Below, piece by piece: positions 16,739-25,483 of a stretch of DNA of 64,000 nt. The translations under genes and the position numbers were made by a program. The first letter of the stretch is position 1; the number at the start of each line of letters is the position of its first letter. A model generated the notes under the pieces. The model was not told the origin of the DNA, did not search any database, and saw only the letters and a program-made list of their open reading frames with translations. This DNA comes from Streptomyces canus 299MFChir4.1. GTDB lineage: Bacteria; Actinomycetota; Actinomycetes; Streptomycetales; Streptomycetaceae. The DNA is taken from NCBI RefSeq assembly GCF_000383615.1, contig NZ_KB911585.1, positions 468,939 to 532,938 of the forward strand, in the 5' to 3' direction.

Positions 16739-17215
16739 GTGGCCGTGGACGAGCTCGACACCCGCATCCTGCGGCTGCTGCTGGAGCGGCCGCGGACAAG
16801 CGTGCGGGAGTACGCGCGGATCCTCGGGGTCGCGCGGGGCACCTTGCAGGCGCGCCTCGACCGGCTGGAGCGGGACGGCGTGATCACCGGGACCGGGCCC
16901 TCGCTGTCGCCCGCCGCGCTCGGTCATCCGGTGCTGGCGTTCGTGCACATCGAGGTGACCCAGGGGCGGCTCGACGACGTGGGGGACGCGCTGGCCGCCG
17001 TGCCGGAGATCGTCGAGGCGTTCTCGATCGCGGGTGGCGGGGATCTGCTGACGCGGGTCGTGGCGCGGGACAACGCGCATCTGGAAGACGTGATCCAGAA
17101 GGTGATCAGCCTGCCGGGAGTGGTGCGGACGCGCACCGAGGTGGCGCTGCGGGAGCGGGTCGCGTACCGGTTGCTGCCTCTGGTGGAGTCGGTCGGGCGC
17201 ACGGCCCGGAGTTGA
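16739..17215 (+). CDS. Lrp/AsnC-family transcriptional regulator
   Basis: 158 aa. An N-terminal HTH (VDELDTRILRLLLERPRTSVREYARILGVARGTLQARLDRLERDGVI, residues 3-50) is followed by a RAM ligand-binding domain with the typical GDLLTRVVARDNAHLEDVI. The GTG at 16739 is preceded by AGGAGG at 9 nt; GTG at 16745 is possible. It is divergent from the FUSC transporter across about 200 bp, a common arrangement for an Lrp-type local regulator of an exporter. Confidence 0.93.
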   Translation: MAVDELDTRILRLLLERPRTSVREYARILGVARGTLQARLDRLERDGVITGTGPSLSPAALGHPVLAFVHIEVTQGRLDDVGDALAAVPEIVEAFSIAGGGDLLTRVVARDNAHLEDVIQKVISLPGVVRTRTEVALRERVAYRLLPLVESVGRTARS

Positions 17216-17313
17216 GCGGGCTCGGCGGTGTGCCCCGAGGTGCGCACGTTCGTGGAGGTGCGAGGTCGCCCTTGGCGAACTCGCGCCGGGCGTGGCCGCC
17301 GCGCCTGACTGGC

Positions 17314-17355
17314 GCGGAACCGGAGTTGAGGACCGGCATTCGCCCCCGGTTCCGC
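17314..17355. terminator. Terminator-like hairpin between convergent genes
   Basis: GCGGAACCGG and CCGGTTCCGC, a 10-bp perfect stem with a 22-nt loop, between the regulator and the FAD oxidoreductase. Confidence 0.55.
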
Positions 17356-17362
17356 TGCTGTC

Positions 17363-18778
17363 CTACGGCCGCGACCCGTGCGTCGGCCTCGGTGCCGGCT
17401 GGATGTTCTGGTTCAGGCGGAACACGTTGTCCGGGTCCCGGTCGGCCTTGATACGGGCCAGCCGGTCGTAGTTGCCGCGGTAGCTGGCCCGGACGCGTTC
17501 CTGGCCCTCGTCCATCATCATGTTGACGTAGGCGCCGCCCGCCGAGTACGGGTGCAGGGCGTCGAAGTAGTCGACGGTCCACCGCTTGACCAGCTCCGCG
17601 TTGGCCGGGTCCGGGTCGACGCCGGCGAAGACGGAGGCCCAGTTGGCGTGGCGGTAGGCCCAGGGGGTCTCGTCCTGGCCCACGTCGTGGGCGGCGCCGT
17701 CGATCGGGTAGAGGTGCATGGTCGACTGGACGGTCGGCACCTCGGCGCCGTACTTGGCGTGCTGCTCCACCGCCTCGTCGGGAATGGTCTCGACGAAGTC
17801 GGCCCGCCAGTACCACTGGTCGCCGGGCGGGTAGAGCCCGTCGAACATGGCCTGGAGGTCGGGGTGCTGCATGACCATGGGCGCGTGCAGCAACGGCGCG
17901 GGCAGGGCGTCGAGCAGCGGGGCCATCTCGCGGGCGGCGGCCTCGGTGTCGTCGCCGGTCCAGCACCAGACCACGCCCGCCGTCTTGCGCAGCTGGATCT
18001 CCTCGGGGAACGGCGGGGCCGGCGGGACGGTGCCGTACAGGAAGAAGCCGCTCAGTTCGCGGGGCGCGCCGAGAATGAACTCCCGGTACGCTGCGAGGAC
18101 TTCGGCGCTGTCCTCGACGGGCCAGAAGGTCGGTCCGGCGATCACCGTACTGATCTCGTGGAGCCGGAAGACGAACGAGGTGACGACGCCGAAGTTGCCG
18201 CCGCCTCCCCGGATCGCCCAGAACAGGTCGCTGTTCTCGTCGGCGCTCGCCCGCACGCTGCTCCCGTCGGCGAGGACGACGTCGGCCTCCAGCAGGTTGT
18301 CGATGGTCAGCCCGCAGCTGCGGGTGAGGTGGCCGAGTCCGCCGCCGGTGGCGATGCCGCCGACGCCGGTCGTGGAGATGATCCCGCTGGGCGTGGCCAG
18401 GCCGTGTGCGTTGGTGGCGCGGTCCACCTCACCCCAGACACAGCCGCCGCCGACCCTGACGGTGCGGGCCGCCGGATCCACCTGGATGTCCTTCAGCGGT
18501 GAGAGGTCGGCGACCACTCCCCCGTCGACGGTGCCGAGCCCGGCGCCGTGGTGTCCGCCGCCCCGCACGGCGAGCGGCAGGCCGTGGGCGCGGGCGAAGG
18601 CGATGGTGCGGGCCACCGCGTCGGTGTCGGCACAGCGGGCGACGAGTGCGGGGCGCCGGTCGATCATCGCGTTGTAGACGGTACGGGCCTCCTCGTAGCC
18701 GTCGTCTTCGGGTCCGATCAACTCCCCCGTGAATCCGGTCAGTTCACTCCGTGCGGCCTGGGCGGCGGTGCTGGACAT
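17363..18778 (-). CDS. FAD-linked oxidoreductase, berberine-bridge-enzyme type
   Basis: 471 aa. A PCMH FAD-binding domain (about 40-210) holds GGGHHGAG (73-80), whose His normally binds FAD covalently, and GIATGGGLGHLTR. The C-terminal BBE motif is DPDNVFRLNQNI. The second covalent anchor, a Cys in the GxCxxVGxGGH region of bicovalent oxidases, is replaced here by TTGVGG, so a single flavin link is expected. Such enzymes oxidise sugars, alkaloids or polyketide intermediates; the substrate is not readable. No secretion signal. ATG 18778 has GGGGGA upstream. The LAL regulator 99 bp upstream reads in the same direction and could co-transcribe. Confidence 0.9.
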   Translation of the reverse strand: MSSTAAQAARSELTGFTGELIGPEDDGYEEARTVYNAMIDRRPALVARCADTDAVARTIAFARAHGLPLAVRGGGHHGAGLGTVDGGVVADLSPLKDIQVDPAARTVRVGGGCVWGEVDRATNAHGLATPSGIISTTGVGGIATGGGLGHLTRSCGLTIDNLLEADVVLADGSSVRASADENSDLFWAIRGGGGNFGVVTSFVFRLHEISTVIAGPTFWPVEDSAEVLAAYREFILGAPRELSGFFLYGTVPPAPPFPEEIQLRKTAGVVWCWTGDDTEAAAREMAPLLDALPAPLLHAPMVMQHPDLQAMFDGLYPPGDQWYWRADFVETIPDEAVEQHAKYGAEVPTVQSTMHLYPIDGAAHDVGQDETPWAYRHANWASVFAGVDPDPANAELVKRWTVDYFDALHPYSAGGAYVNMMMDEGQERVRASYRGNYDRLARIKADRDPDNVFRLNQNIQPAPRPTHGSRP

Positions 18779-18877
18779 GAGATCCCCCGTTCCAAATCGG
18801 GTCGATTCGCTCATTTTACTCGCGTCGCACTATGCCGGACATCCGTGACCGTCACCCAGCTCGGCGCCTCGGGATAC

Positions 18878-21559
18878 CTAGCTCGGGGAGTCGTCGGGCA
18901 GCAGGCCGAGCTCGGCCGCGCGCTGGGCGGCCTGGCGGCGGCCCGGGGCGTCGAGTTTGTCGAGCACGGCCCGCACGTGGTTGTCGATCGTGCGGACCGA
19001 CACGACGAGCCGGGCGGCGATCTCCGCGTTGGTGAGCCCTTCGGCGAGCAGCCGTATGACCTGGAGCTGGCGGTCGGTGAGGCCCGCAGGGTTCTCCCGG
19101 GTCGCGGCGAGGGGGCCGCGCGGGATGTGCCGTACGCCGAGCCGTCGCAGCTCGGCGCGGAGCATGCGGGCCGCCGGTTCGGCGCCGAGGCTGTCGAAGA
19201 CGGCGAGGGCCTCCAACTTGTCGGCCGGGTCGGGGCTCTCGGCGAGCGCGGCGGCGTGTTCGTAAGGACAGCCCGCGGCCCGCCAGAGCGCGGCGGCCCG
19301 GCGCCACCGCCCGCGCGCCTGCAACGCGTACGGATGGTCCGAGTCGTCCGGTGGGACCGGGTGGCCCGCTTTGGTGAGCCAGTAGCCGAGTTCGGACCGG
19401 TAGGGGGCGCCGGGCAGCCGGCTCGCCTGGGCGTGCACGGGCGCGGCCGCCGCCACGACGGCCTGCGCGTCCCCGCGCAGCCAGGCCGACTCCGCCCGTG
19501 CCACCGCCACCGGCCCGGTGCGCTGCAGCTCCTTGGTCCCTACGGCGATGTCCCAGGCCTCGGTGAGGAGTGCGTCGGCGCCGGGGCGGCCGCGGCGGAT
19601 GCGGACCCGGGCGAGGACGGTCAGGGCGGGGCAGCGGGCCGGGACGAAGTCGTGCATGCCGTACTCGGCGTGCCGCTCGGCGTCGGCCCAGTCGGCGGCG
19701 GCGAGCCTGCGCATGGCGAGTTCGACATGGAGGTAGTTGAGGAAGCCCAGGTGCTCGGCCCGGTCGGCGAGTTCCATCGCCGGAGGCAGGTACGCGTCGG
19801 CCTCGTCGTACCGGAGGTTGTCGAGCAGGGTCCAGATGATGTTGGCGTAGGAGCGGCAGGCGTGCTCGACCTCGCCGGCGGCGAGCGCCACGTCGAGACT
19901 CTCCTCCAACTGCTCCCGTCCGCCGGGGTCTCCTGAGCGCCAGCGGGCGGTGCCGACGTTGTTCAGGGCGTGCGCGAGGATCGCGGGGTCGTCGGCCTTG
20001 CGGGCCAGGACGATGGCGCGCTCCCCGTGTTCGACGGCCTCGGCGTAGCGCTCGGACAGCATGCGCAGTTGCGCGGTGTTGCTGACGGCGAGCGCCAGCA
20101 GCCGGTCGTCGCCCGCGTGTTCAAGGACGGTCACGGCCTCTCTGGCGGCCTCCTGGGCCTGGTCGGCGTTGCCGGCCCACCAGTGGATACGGGACAGCCA
20201 GCGCAGGTCGGCACCGAGGGCGAGGGTGTCACCGAGGGCGCGGCGCAGGGCGACGGCCTCGCGCTGGGCGGCGACGGCGGCGGCCGAGTCGGCGATGGTG
20301 TAGGTCTCGACGGCGTAGCGTTCGAGCAGGTCGGCGAGTTCGGCGGGGGCGTAGCGGTGCCGTTCGCGCAGCACGAGGCGGAGTTGGGCGGCGGCCTCGC
20401 GGTGGGCGCCGGTGGCGGAGGCGTCCCTCGCCGCGTCGGGGCCGTAGCGGGCGACGGCGTCCTGATCGCCGGCCTGGGCCGCGTGGTGGACGATCCGGGC
20501 GGCGTCGGATCCGGGGCGGGCGACGAGTGCCGCGAGGACGGCGCGGTTGAGGCCGATACGGCGGGCGGCGGGCAGGGAGTCGGCCACCGCCCGGCGGATC
20601 AACTCGTGCCGGAACGCCACCCGTTCAGGGGTGACGGCGAGCAGACCACGCTGCTCCGCGGCCGCCAGAACGGCCACGCCGTCGGTGAGCGGGCCGCGCC
20701 GGTCCGTCGCCGACGGGGACTCCCCGGCAGCGGGCGGATCGCCTCGCTCCTGCGCGGCCATGGCGGACGCCCCGTCCGTGAGCAGCGCGTCGACCAGCGG
20801 GCGTTCGACGGCCGAGGGAACGACGGCCAACTGCTCAAGCGCGTCCACGGTGGCGCCGGGCAGTCCGCGCAGCCGGGCGAGCACGGCGTCGACGACGGTC
20901 GGGGGCACTTTCCCGGTGCCGCCTGCGGCGACGATCTCGGCGACGAAGAAGGGGTTGCCGTTCGTGACGGCGTAGACCTGGGCGGGGTCGACACGGCCGG
21001 CGCTGAGGGTGCGGACGGCGTCCAGGGAGAGGCGGGCCAGGGGCAGCCGGTGCACGCGGGGCGCGCGGGACACCTGGCCCAGCAGCTGCCGCAGCGGATG
21101 CTCACGGCTCAACTCGTCGTCGCGGTAGGTCAGGACGAGGAGGGTGGGCAGGCGTTCCGTCCGCCGGACCAGGAAGCGCAGGGCGTCCAGGGAGGCCTCG
21201 TCGGCCCAGTGGACGTCCTCGACGACGAGTACCGCTCCGCGTAGTTCTTCGAGCAGCGCCTCGTGGACGCGATGGCGGTCACCGCCCTCCGTCACGGCGC
21301 CGGCGAGTTCACCGCCGACGCTGCCGATCAGGTCACGGAAGGGGCCCAGCGGCCTGCGGGTGGCGAGGTCGTCGCACTCGCCGACGAGAATCCGCGTACT
21401 CTCCGGGAGACGGTCCGGAAGGGCCCTCACCAGGCTGGACTTGCCGATACCGGCCTCGCCGGAGACGAGCACCACGGATCCGGCCCCGTCCGCCGCCTCC
21501 CGCGCGGCCGAGGCCAGTCGCGCCAGCTCCGGCTCGCGCTCGAGGATCCCCCAGTCCAC
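18878..21559 (-). CDS. Large ATP-binding LuxR-family regulator (LAL/MalT type)
   Basis: 893 aa. Walker A GEAGIGKS (34-41) and Walker B AVLVVEDVHWAD (near 115) belong to a STAND-type AAA domain; a helical TPR-like middle region follows; the C-terminus holds a LuxR HTH (LTDRQLQVIRLLAEGLTNAEIAARLVVSVRTIDNHV, near 835-870). LAL proteins act as ATP- and inducer-dependent activators, often of secondary metabolism or sugar use. It is monocistronic or leads into the FAD oxidoreductase. Four 13-bp spaced repeats lie directly upstream and may be its own binding array. Confidence 0.94.
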   Translation of the reverse strand: MDWGILEREPELARLASAAREAADGAGSVVLVSGEAGIGKSSLVRALPDRLPESTRILVGECDDLATRRPLGPFRDLIGSVGGELAGAVTEGGDRHRVHEALLEELRGAVLVVEDVHWADEASLDALRFLVRRTERLPTLLVLTYRDDELSREHPLRQLLGQVSRAPRVHRLPLARLSLDAVRTLSAGRVDPAQVYAVTNGNPFFVAEIVAAGGTGKVPPTVVDAVLARLRGLPGATVDALEQLAVVPSAVERPLVDALLTDGASAMAAQERGDPPAAGESPSATDRRGPLTDGVAVLAAAEQRGLLAVTPERVAFRHELIRRAVADSLPAARRIGLNRAVLAALVARPGSDAARIVHHAAQAGDQDAVARYGPDAARDASATGAHREAAAQLRLVLRERHRYAPAELADLLERYAVETYTIADSAAAVAAQREAVALRRALGDTLALGADLRWLSRIHWWAGNADQAQEAAREAVTVLEHAGDDRLLALAVSNTAQLRMLSERYAEAVEHGERAIVLARKADDPAILAHALNNVGTARWRSGDPGGREQLEESLDVALAAGEVEHACRSYANIIWTLLDNLRYDEADAYLPPAMELADRAEHLGFLNYLHVELAMRRLAAADWADAERHAEYGMHDFVPARCPALTVLARVRIRRGRPGADALLTEAWDIAVGTKELQRTGPVAVARAESAWLRGDAQAVVAAAAPVHAQASRLPGAPYRSELGYWLTKAGHPVPPDDSDHPYALQARGRWRRAAALWRAAGCPYEHAAALAESPDPADKLEALAVFDSLGAEPAARMLRAELRRLGVRHIPRGPLAATRENPAGLTDRQLQVIRLLAEGLTNAEIAARLVVSVRTIDNHVRAVLDKLDAPGRRQAAQRAAELGLLPDDSPS

Positions 21560-21630
21560 GGGCCCGATTCTGCCACCGGGGAGACCGGGCAGGGCCCTTC
21601 ACGACGGAGGGGGCCGGCGGCTGCGCCCTG

Positions 21631-21676
21631 TCGATCAGCTGTATCGATCAGCCGTATCGATCAACAGCCTCGATCA
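21631..21676. repeat. Four TCGATCA iterons at exact 13-bp spacing
   Basis: TCGATCA begins at 21631, 21644, 21657 and 21670. The intervening 6-mers are gctgta, gccgta, acagcc and actgcc. The array lies 72-117 bp upstream of the LAL start and 47 bp past the end of the FBP gene. Confidence 0.85.
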
Positions 21677-21722
21677 ACTGCCGTACGGGAGTGACCGCCG
21701 GGGTCGCCGGGGTGCGGGCGTC

Positions 21723-22220
21723 TCACACGCCGCCCGTCACCTTGGCGACGAAGGCGGCGAGGTTCGTCACCGTCCGCCGGATCTTCTCGTCCAGGGTGAG
21801 CGTCTCGTGCAGCCGGGCGCCGGCGCCCGCGTCCCTCTTCCCGCGCACGTACAGCGAGCAGGCCAGGTCGTCGCAGATGTACGCCCCGACCGAGTTGCCC
21901 TGCTGCCCCGCCTTGCCCGCTCTCGGGGCGACCATCAGGGAGACCCCGCCCGAGTGGGTGGTCAGGCACATCGAGCACATGCTGCGCCGCGCCTGCCAGG
22001 ACCCGGCGGTCGAGCGGCGCAGCGCGAGGGCTGTGGGGCGGCCGTCCAGGACGGTCACCAGGTAGGCGCGGTCGGGCGCCTGCGGATCGCGCCAGCCGAG
22101 GTAGTCCAGGTCCTCCCACGGCTGCTCCGCCAGGTCCCGCGGCACGTGCAGCCGCTTCGTCTCGCCCTTGGTGCAGTTCACGAAGGCGGCACGGATCTCT
22201 TGTTCGGTCAACGGTTCCAT
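21723..22220 (-). CDS. FBP-domain zinc-finger protein (FusB-like)
   Basis: 165 aa. The C-terminal half has the four-cysteine treble-clef of the EF-G-binding FBP family: MCSMC (about 82-86) and ICDDLAC (about 113-119), with RRSMCSMCLTTHSGG and LYVRGKR around them. FusB proteins bind elongation factor G and free it from fusidic-acid-stalled ribosomes; the actinobacterial homologues are untested. The gene shares its promoter region and a perfect operator with the divergent TetR gene. No ribosome site is visible and a -10 box ends 6 nt before the ATG, suggesting a leaderless transcript. Confidence 0.85.
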   Translation of the reverse strand: MEPLTEQEIRAAFVNCTKGETKRLHVPRDLAEQPWEDLDYLGWRDPQAPDRAYLVTVLDGRPTALALRRSTAGSWQARRSMCSMCLTTHSGGVSLMVAPRAGKAGQQGNSVGAYICDDLACSLYVRGKRDAGAGARLHETLTLDEKIRRTVTNLAAFVAKVTGGV

Positions 22221-22226
22221 AAGGTC

Positions 22227-22264
22227 ACGCTAGTTTGCCTAAATGCTTTAGGCAAATGCATAAT
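22227..22264. promoter_or_regulatory. Shared divergent promoters with perfect 23-bp operator
   Basis: TTTGCCTAAA-tgc-TTTAGGCAAA (22234-22256) is a perfect palindrome with 10-bp arms. Rightward, TTGCCT (22235) and CATAAT (22259-22264) are 18 bp apart. Leftward, TTGCCT and TAGCGT (minus strand, 22232-22227) are 17 bp apart. The operator covers both -35 boxes, so the adjacent TetR protein should repress both genes. Confidence 0.75.
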
Positions 22265-22291
22265 CGACTATTGGCAAACGAGAGGGCAGCT

Positions 22292-22876
22292 ATGGCACGG
22301 GTAGGGCTGAGCACGGAGCGGCTGGTCCGGGCGGGCGCGGAGCTGGCCGACGAGGTGGGGTTCGAGCAGGTGACCGTCTCGGAGCTCGCCCGGCGGTTCG
22401 ACGTCAAGGTCGCGAGCCTGTACTCGCACGTGAAGAACTCCCAGGACCTCAAGACCCGGATCGCCCTGTTCGCCCTGCAGGAGCTCGCCGACCTCTCCGC
22501 CGACGCGGTCGCGGGACGGGCCGGCAAGGACGCCCTGACCGCCTTCGCGAACGTCTACCGCGACTACGCCCACGCCCACCCGGGCCGGGCCGCGGCCGCC
22601 CGGATGAGGCTCGACCCCGAGACCGCGGCCGCCAGCGCGGGCCTGCGGCTGGCGCAGATGATGCGCGCCATCCTGCGCGGCTACGACCTGCCGGAACCCG
22701 ATCAGACCCATGCCGTACGGCTGCTGGGCAGCACCTTCCACGGCTACGCGAGCCTGGAGGGGGCAGGCGGGTTCAGCCACAGCTCTCCCGACTCCGGGGA
22801 GTCCTGGACACGGATCCTGGACGCCCTCGACACGCTGTTGCGCAACTGGCCCGCCCCTGACCGCCCGACAGGCTGA
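22292..22876 (+). CDS. TetR/AcrR-family regulator with WHG-type C-terminal domain
   Basis: 194 aa. The HTH (LVRAGAELADEVGFEQVTVSELARRFDVKVASLYSHVKNSQDLKTRI, about 8-53) is followed by the TetR_C_33/WHG ligand domain with FHGYASLEGAGGF. The ATG at 22292 follows AGAGGG. A perfect palindrome sits 36-58 bp upstream and is its likely operator. It is co-transcribed with a hydrolase that starts 6 bp later, and is divergent from the FBP gene. Confidence 0.93.
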   Translation: MARVGLSTERLVRAGAELADEVGFEQVTVSELARRFDVKVASLYSHVKNSQDLKTRIALFALQELADLSADAVAGRAGKDALTAFANVYRDYAHAHPGRAAAARMRLDPETAAASAGLRLAQMMRAILRGYDLPEPDQTHAVRLLGSTFHGYASLEGAGGFSHSSPDSGESWTRILDALDTLLRNWPAPDRPTG

Positions 22877-22881
22877 GGAAC

Positions 22882-24078
22882 ATGCACGACTGGATCACCA
22901 CCCCCGTCACCGCCGACCTGCTGCGCGGCGCCCTCGACGTGGAGCACACCGAGCGCGGGGTCCTGCCGCACCGGCTGCCGGCCCGGGCACGCGCCCAGAA
23001 CACCGACGACCAGCTCGCCATGGCCGAGTCCCAGCCCTCCGGCGTACGGCTGGTCTTCCGCACCCGGGCCACCGCGGTGGAGCTGGACACCCTGCCGACC
23101 AAGCGGGCCTACGTCGGTGCGCCGCCCCGGCCCGACGGGATGTACGACCTGGTCGTCGACGGCCGCCCGGCCGGCCAGGGCAGTGTGCGCGACGGCAACG
23201 TCATCACCGTCGACATGACCGCGGGGACGTCCGAGCTCCGGCCGGGACCTCCCGGGACCGTCCGTTTCGACGGGCTGTCCGGCGAGGTCAAGGACGTCGA
23301 GATATGGCTGCCGCACAACGAGACCATCGAGCTGATCGCCCTGCGCACCGACGCGCCCGTCGAGCCCGCGCCCCACGGTGACCGCCGCGTCTGGCTGCAC
23401 CACGGCAGCTCCATCAGCCACGGCTCCGACGCGGCGAGCCCGACGGGCATCTGGCCCGCGGTCGCCGCGACACTGGGCGGTGTGGAGCTGATCAACCTGG
23501 GTCTCGCCGGGAGCGCGCTCCTCGACCCGTTCACCGCGCGGGCGCTGCGGGACTCCCCCGCCGACCTCATCAGCGTCAAGATCGGCATCAACATCGTCAA
23601 CCACGACCTGATGCGGCTGCGCGCCTTCGGTCCGGCCGTCCACGGCTTCCTCGACACGATCCGCGAGGGCCAACCGGACACGCCCCTGCTGGTCGTGTCG
23701 CCCATCCTGTGCCCGATGCACGAGGACACCCCGGGGCCCTGCTTCCCGGACGTGGGTGAGCTCGGTGAGGGCCGGCTGCGGTTCAGGACGCTGGGTGACC
23801 CGGCGGAACGCGCGAGCGGGAAGCTGACCCTTCAGGTGATCCGGGAGGAACTGGCCAGGATCGTGAAGCAGCGGGCCGCCGAGGATCCGCACCTGCACTA
23901 CCTCGACGGGCGCGAGCTGTACGGCGAGGACGACTCGGCGGAGTCGCCGCTGCCGGACGACCTGCATCCGGACGCGGCGACGCATCGACGGATGGGGGAA
24001 CGGTTCGCGAGGATCGCTTTCGGAACGGACGGTGTGTTCGCCGACGACTCCGAAGACGCGGGCGGGTCCAGCGGCTGA
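22882..24078 (+). CDS. SGNH/GDSL-family hydrolase with N-terminal beta domain
   Basis: 398 aa. The N-terminal 160 residues look like a beta-sandwich (VRLVFRTRATAVELDTL...VEIWLPHNETIELIAL) as in CE2/CE3-like esterases. The catalytic domain has all four SGNH blocks: HHGSSISHGSD (Ser), NLGLAGSALL (Gly), IGINIVN (Asn) and DDLHPD (Asp/His). There is no signal peptide, so it acts inside the cell. It is separated by 5 nt from the TetR stop and is therefore coupled to its regulator. The likely activity is deacylation of a small ester; the substrate is unknown. Confidence 0.88.
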   Translation: MHDWITTPVTADLLRGALDVEHTERGVLPHRLPARARAQNTDDQLAMAESQPSGVRLVFRTRATAVELDTLPTKRAYVGAPPRPDGMYDLVVDGRPAGQGSVRDGNVITVDMTAGTSELRPGPPGTVRFDGLSGEVKDVEIWLPHNETIELIALRTDAPVEPAPHGDRRVWLHHGSSISHGSDAASPTGIWPAVAATLGGVELINLGLAGSALLDPFTARALRDSPADLISVKIGINIVNHDLMRLRAFGPAVHGFLDTIREGQPDTPLLVVSPILCPMHEDTPGPCFPDVGELGEGRLRFRTLGDPAERASGKLTLQVIREELARIVKQRAAEDPHLHYLDGRELYGEDDSAESPLPDDLHPDAATHRRMGERFARIAFGTDGVFADDSEDAGGSSG

Positions 24079-24118
24079 GCCGGCACGCCGCGTATGCCGG
24101 CCATGAGGGCTCCGGGCG

Positions 24119-24922
24119 CTACCCCCTGCGCTTGGGCTTGCCCCGTCGAGCCCCCGCGCCCTTGGAGCCGCCGGACCCACCGGACCGGCCGGACCCCCCA
24201 CGGACCCCCTTGCCCGCGCCGGAAGTTCCCCGCGCCGTGCCCTTCCCGGCGCCCGCCGGCTTGCGTCCGCCGCCCTTCTCGGGCCGTTGGCCGCGCTCCG
24301 GCTCGGCCTTGGTGCGGCCCCGCGAGCTGTTGACGGTCCGCCCCCGGACGATGCCGATGAAGTCCTCGACCATGTCCGTCGTCGCGTCCTCCCGCCAGGC
24401 CAGGGCGATCTCGGACTGTGGGGCGTCGGTGAGCGGGCGGTAGGTGAGGTCGCGGCGGTGGTGGAGACGGGCCAGGGACTGGGGGACGACGAGGACGCCG
24501 ATATTCGCCGCCACGAGCTCGATCGCGTCCGCCGTGGTGGCCGGGCGTTCGAAGGCCGGTTCGCCGGGCGGCCGTTCCCAGCCGATGACGTCGTCGAGGG
24601 GGTGGACGACGACCTCGTCCGCCAGGTCCTCCACGGTCACTTCCTCCACCGCGGTCATCACGTGGTCCTTGGGGACCACGACGACCGAGGTCTCGGCGTA
24701 GAGGGGGATCGCGCTGAACACCGTACGGTCGACCGGCAGCCGTACCAGACCGGCGTCCGCACCGCCGTCGCGCAACACGTCGGAGGCCTCCGCGGGAGCC
24801 ACCTGGACGAGCTCCAGGCGGATGCCGGGGAAGCGCTCGGTCCAGATCCGCACCCACTTGGCGGGCGTCACCCCGGGAACGTACGCGAGCCGGAAGGAGG
24901 GGGGTTCTGGCGAGTCTGTCAC
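24119..24922 (-). CDS. LysR-type substrate-binding domain without HTH, with basic tail
   Basis: 267 aa. Residues 8-205 form a LysR ligand-binding domain (FRLAYVPGVTPAKWVRIWTERFP..., two Rossmann-like lobes with ANIGVLVVPQSLARL). The usual winged-helix N-terminus is absent: the protein begins directly with the domain. The last 65 residues are a low-complexity Gly/Lys/Arg/Ser tail (GAGKGTARGTSGAGKG and similar), ending KPKRRG, which could bind nucleic acid. It is divergent from a DUF5997 gene, a pairing that recurs in Streptomyces. It may be a ligand-sensing partner rather than a classical regulator. Confidence 0.85.
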   Translation of the reverse strand: MTDSPEPPSFRLAYVPGVTPAKWVRIWTERFPGIRLELVQVAPAEASDVLRDGGADAGLVRLPVDRTVFSAIPLYAETSVVVVPKDHVMTAVEEVTVEDLADEVVVHPLDDVIGWERPPGEPAFERPATTADAIELVAANIGVLVVPQSLARLHHRRDLTYRPLTDAPQSEIALAWREDATTDMVEDFIGIVRGRTVNSSRGRTKAEPERGQRPEKGGGRKPAGAGKGTARGTSGAGKGVRGGSGRSGGSGGSKGAGARRGKPKRRG

Positions 24923-24980
24923 GCGGCAAGGTTACCCACTGTGGTCGGAGGCCTCGTGCGCGGCCGATACTCTGGACTCC

Positions 24981-25364
24981 ATGACGTCGCACCAGAACAC
25001 CCAGACGATGAAGCCCGCGACCGCGGCGAAGAAACTGGGTGTGTACCTCCCCGCCACCCCCGCAGAGTTCCAGGAGGGTGTCGTCACGCGCGCCGAGCTG
25101 AACGAGCTCCAGGCGAACCCGCCCCAGTGGTTGCAGGACCTGCGACGCACCGGCCCGCACCCCCGTCCGGTCGTCGCGGCCCGGCTGGGCGTCTCCATCG
25201 CCGGTCTCGCGCGCGGCGGGGTCACCGAGCCGCTCACCACCGAGCAGATCGAGGCGCTGCGGGACGAGAGTCCCGAGTGGCTGGAGAAGGAGCGCGCCAC
25301 GCAGGCGGAGGTCCGCAAGGAGGCGGCGCGCATCAAGGAGAAGAAGCAGGGCGAGGAGTCCTGA
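24981..25364 (+). CDS. DUF5997 family protein
   Basis: 127 aa, small and helical, with KKLGVYLPATPAEFQEGVVTRAELNELQANPPQWLQDLRRTGPHPR and a C-terminal charged helix (ATQAEVRKEAARIKEKKQ). It matches DUF5997, which has no known function. The gene is divergent from the HTH-less LysR-domain protein with 58 bp between the starts, so the two probably share regulation. The ATG at 24981 gives the family N-terminus; an upstream frame is open but not similar. Confidence 0.78.
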   Translation: MTSHQNTQTMKPATAAKKLGVYLPATPAEFQEGVVTRAELNELQANPPQWLQDLRRTGPHPRPVVAARLGVSIAGLARGGVTEPLTTEQIEALRDESPEWLEKERATQAEVRKEAARIKEKKQGEES

Positions 25365-25433
25365 CCCCGGGCCCGCACCAGCCCGGGGCCCGCACTGACT
25401 AATCCCCTGGGCCCGCACCAACCACCCCCAGGG
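25365..25433. terminator. Two tandem hairpins after DUF5997 gene
   Basis: CCCCGGGC/GCCCGGGG (25365-25388, 8-bp stem) and CCCTGGG/CCCAGGG (25405-25433, 7-bp stem). Both carry the loop sequence ccgcacca, so the second looks like a mutated copy of the first. Confidence 0.65.
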
Positions 25434-25483
25434 CCCCGAAAACTCCGGTGCGCCGAGTCGAACACCTCTGCGACCATTCCGGC

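Noticed and set aside
15040..17451. An 800-codon plus-strand frame over the FUSC exporter
   Set aside because: Low-complexity Glu/Gly/Arg text without any domain; the minus strand encodes a full membrane transporter.
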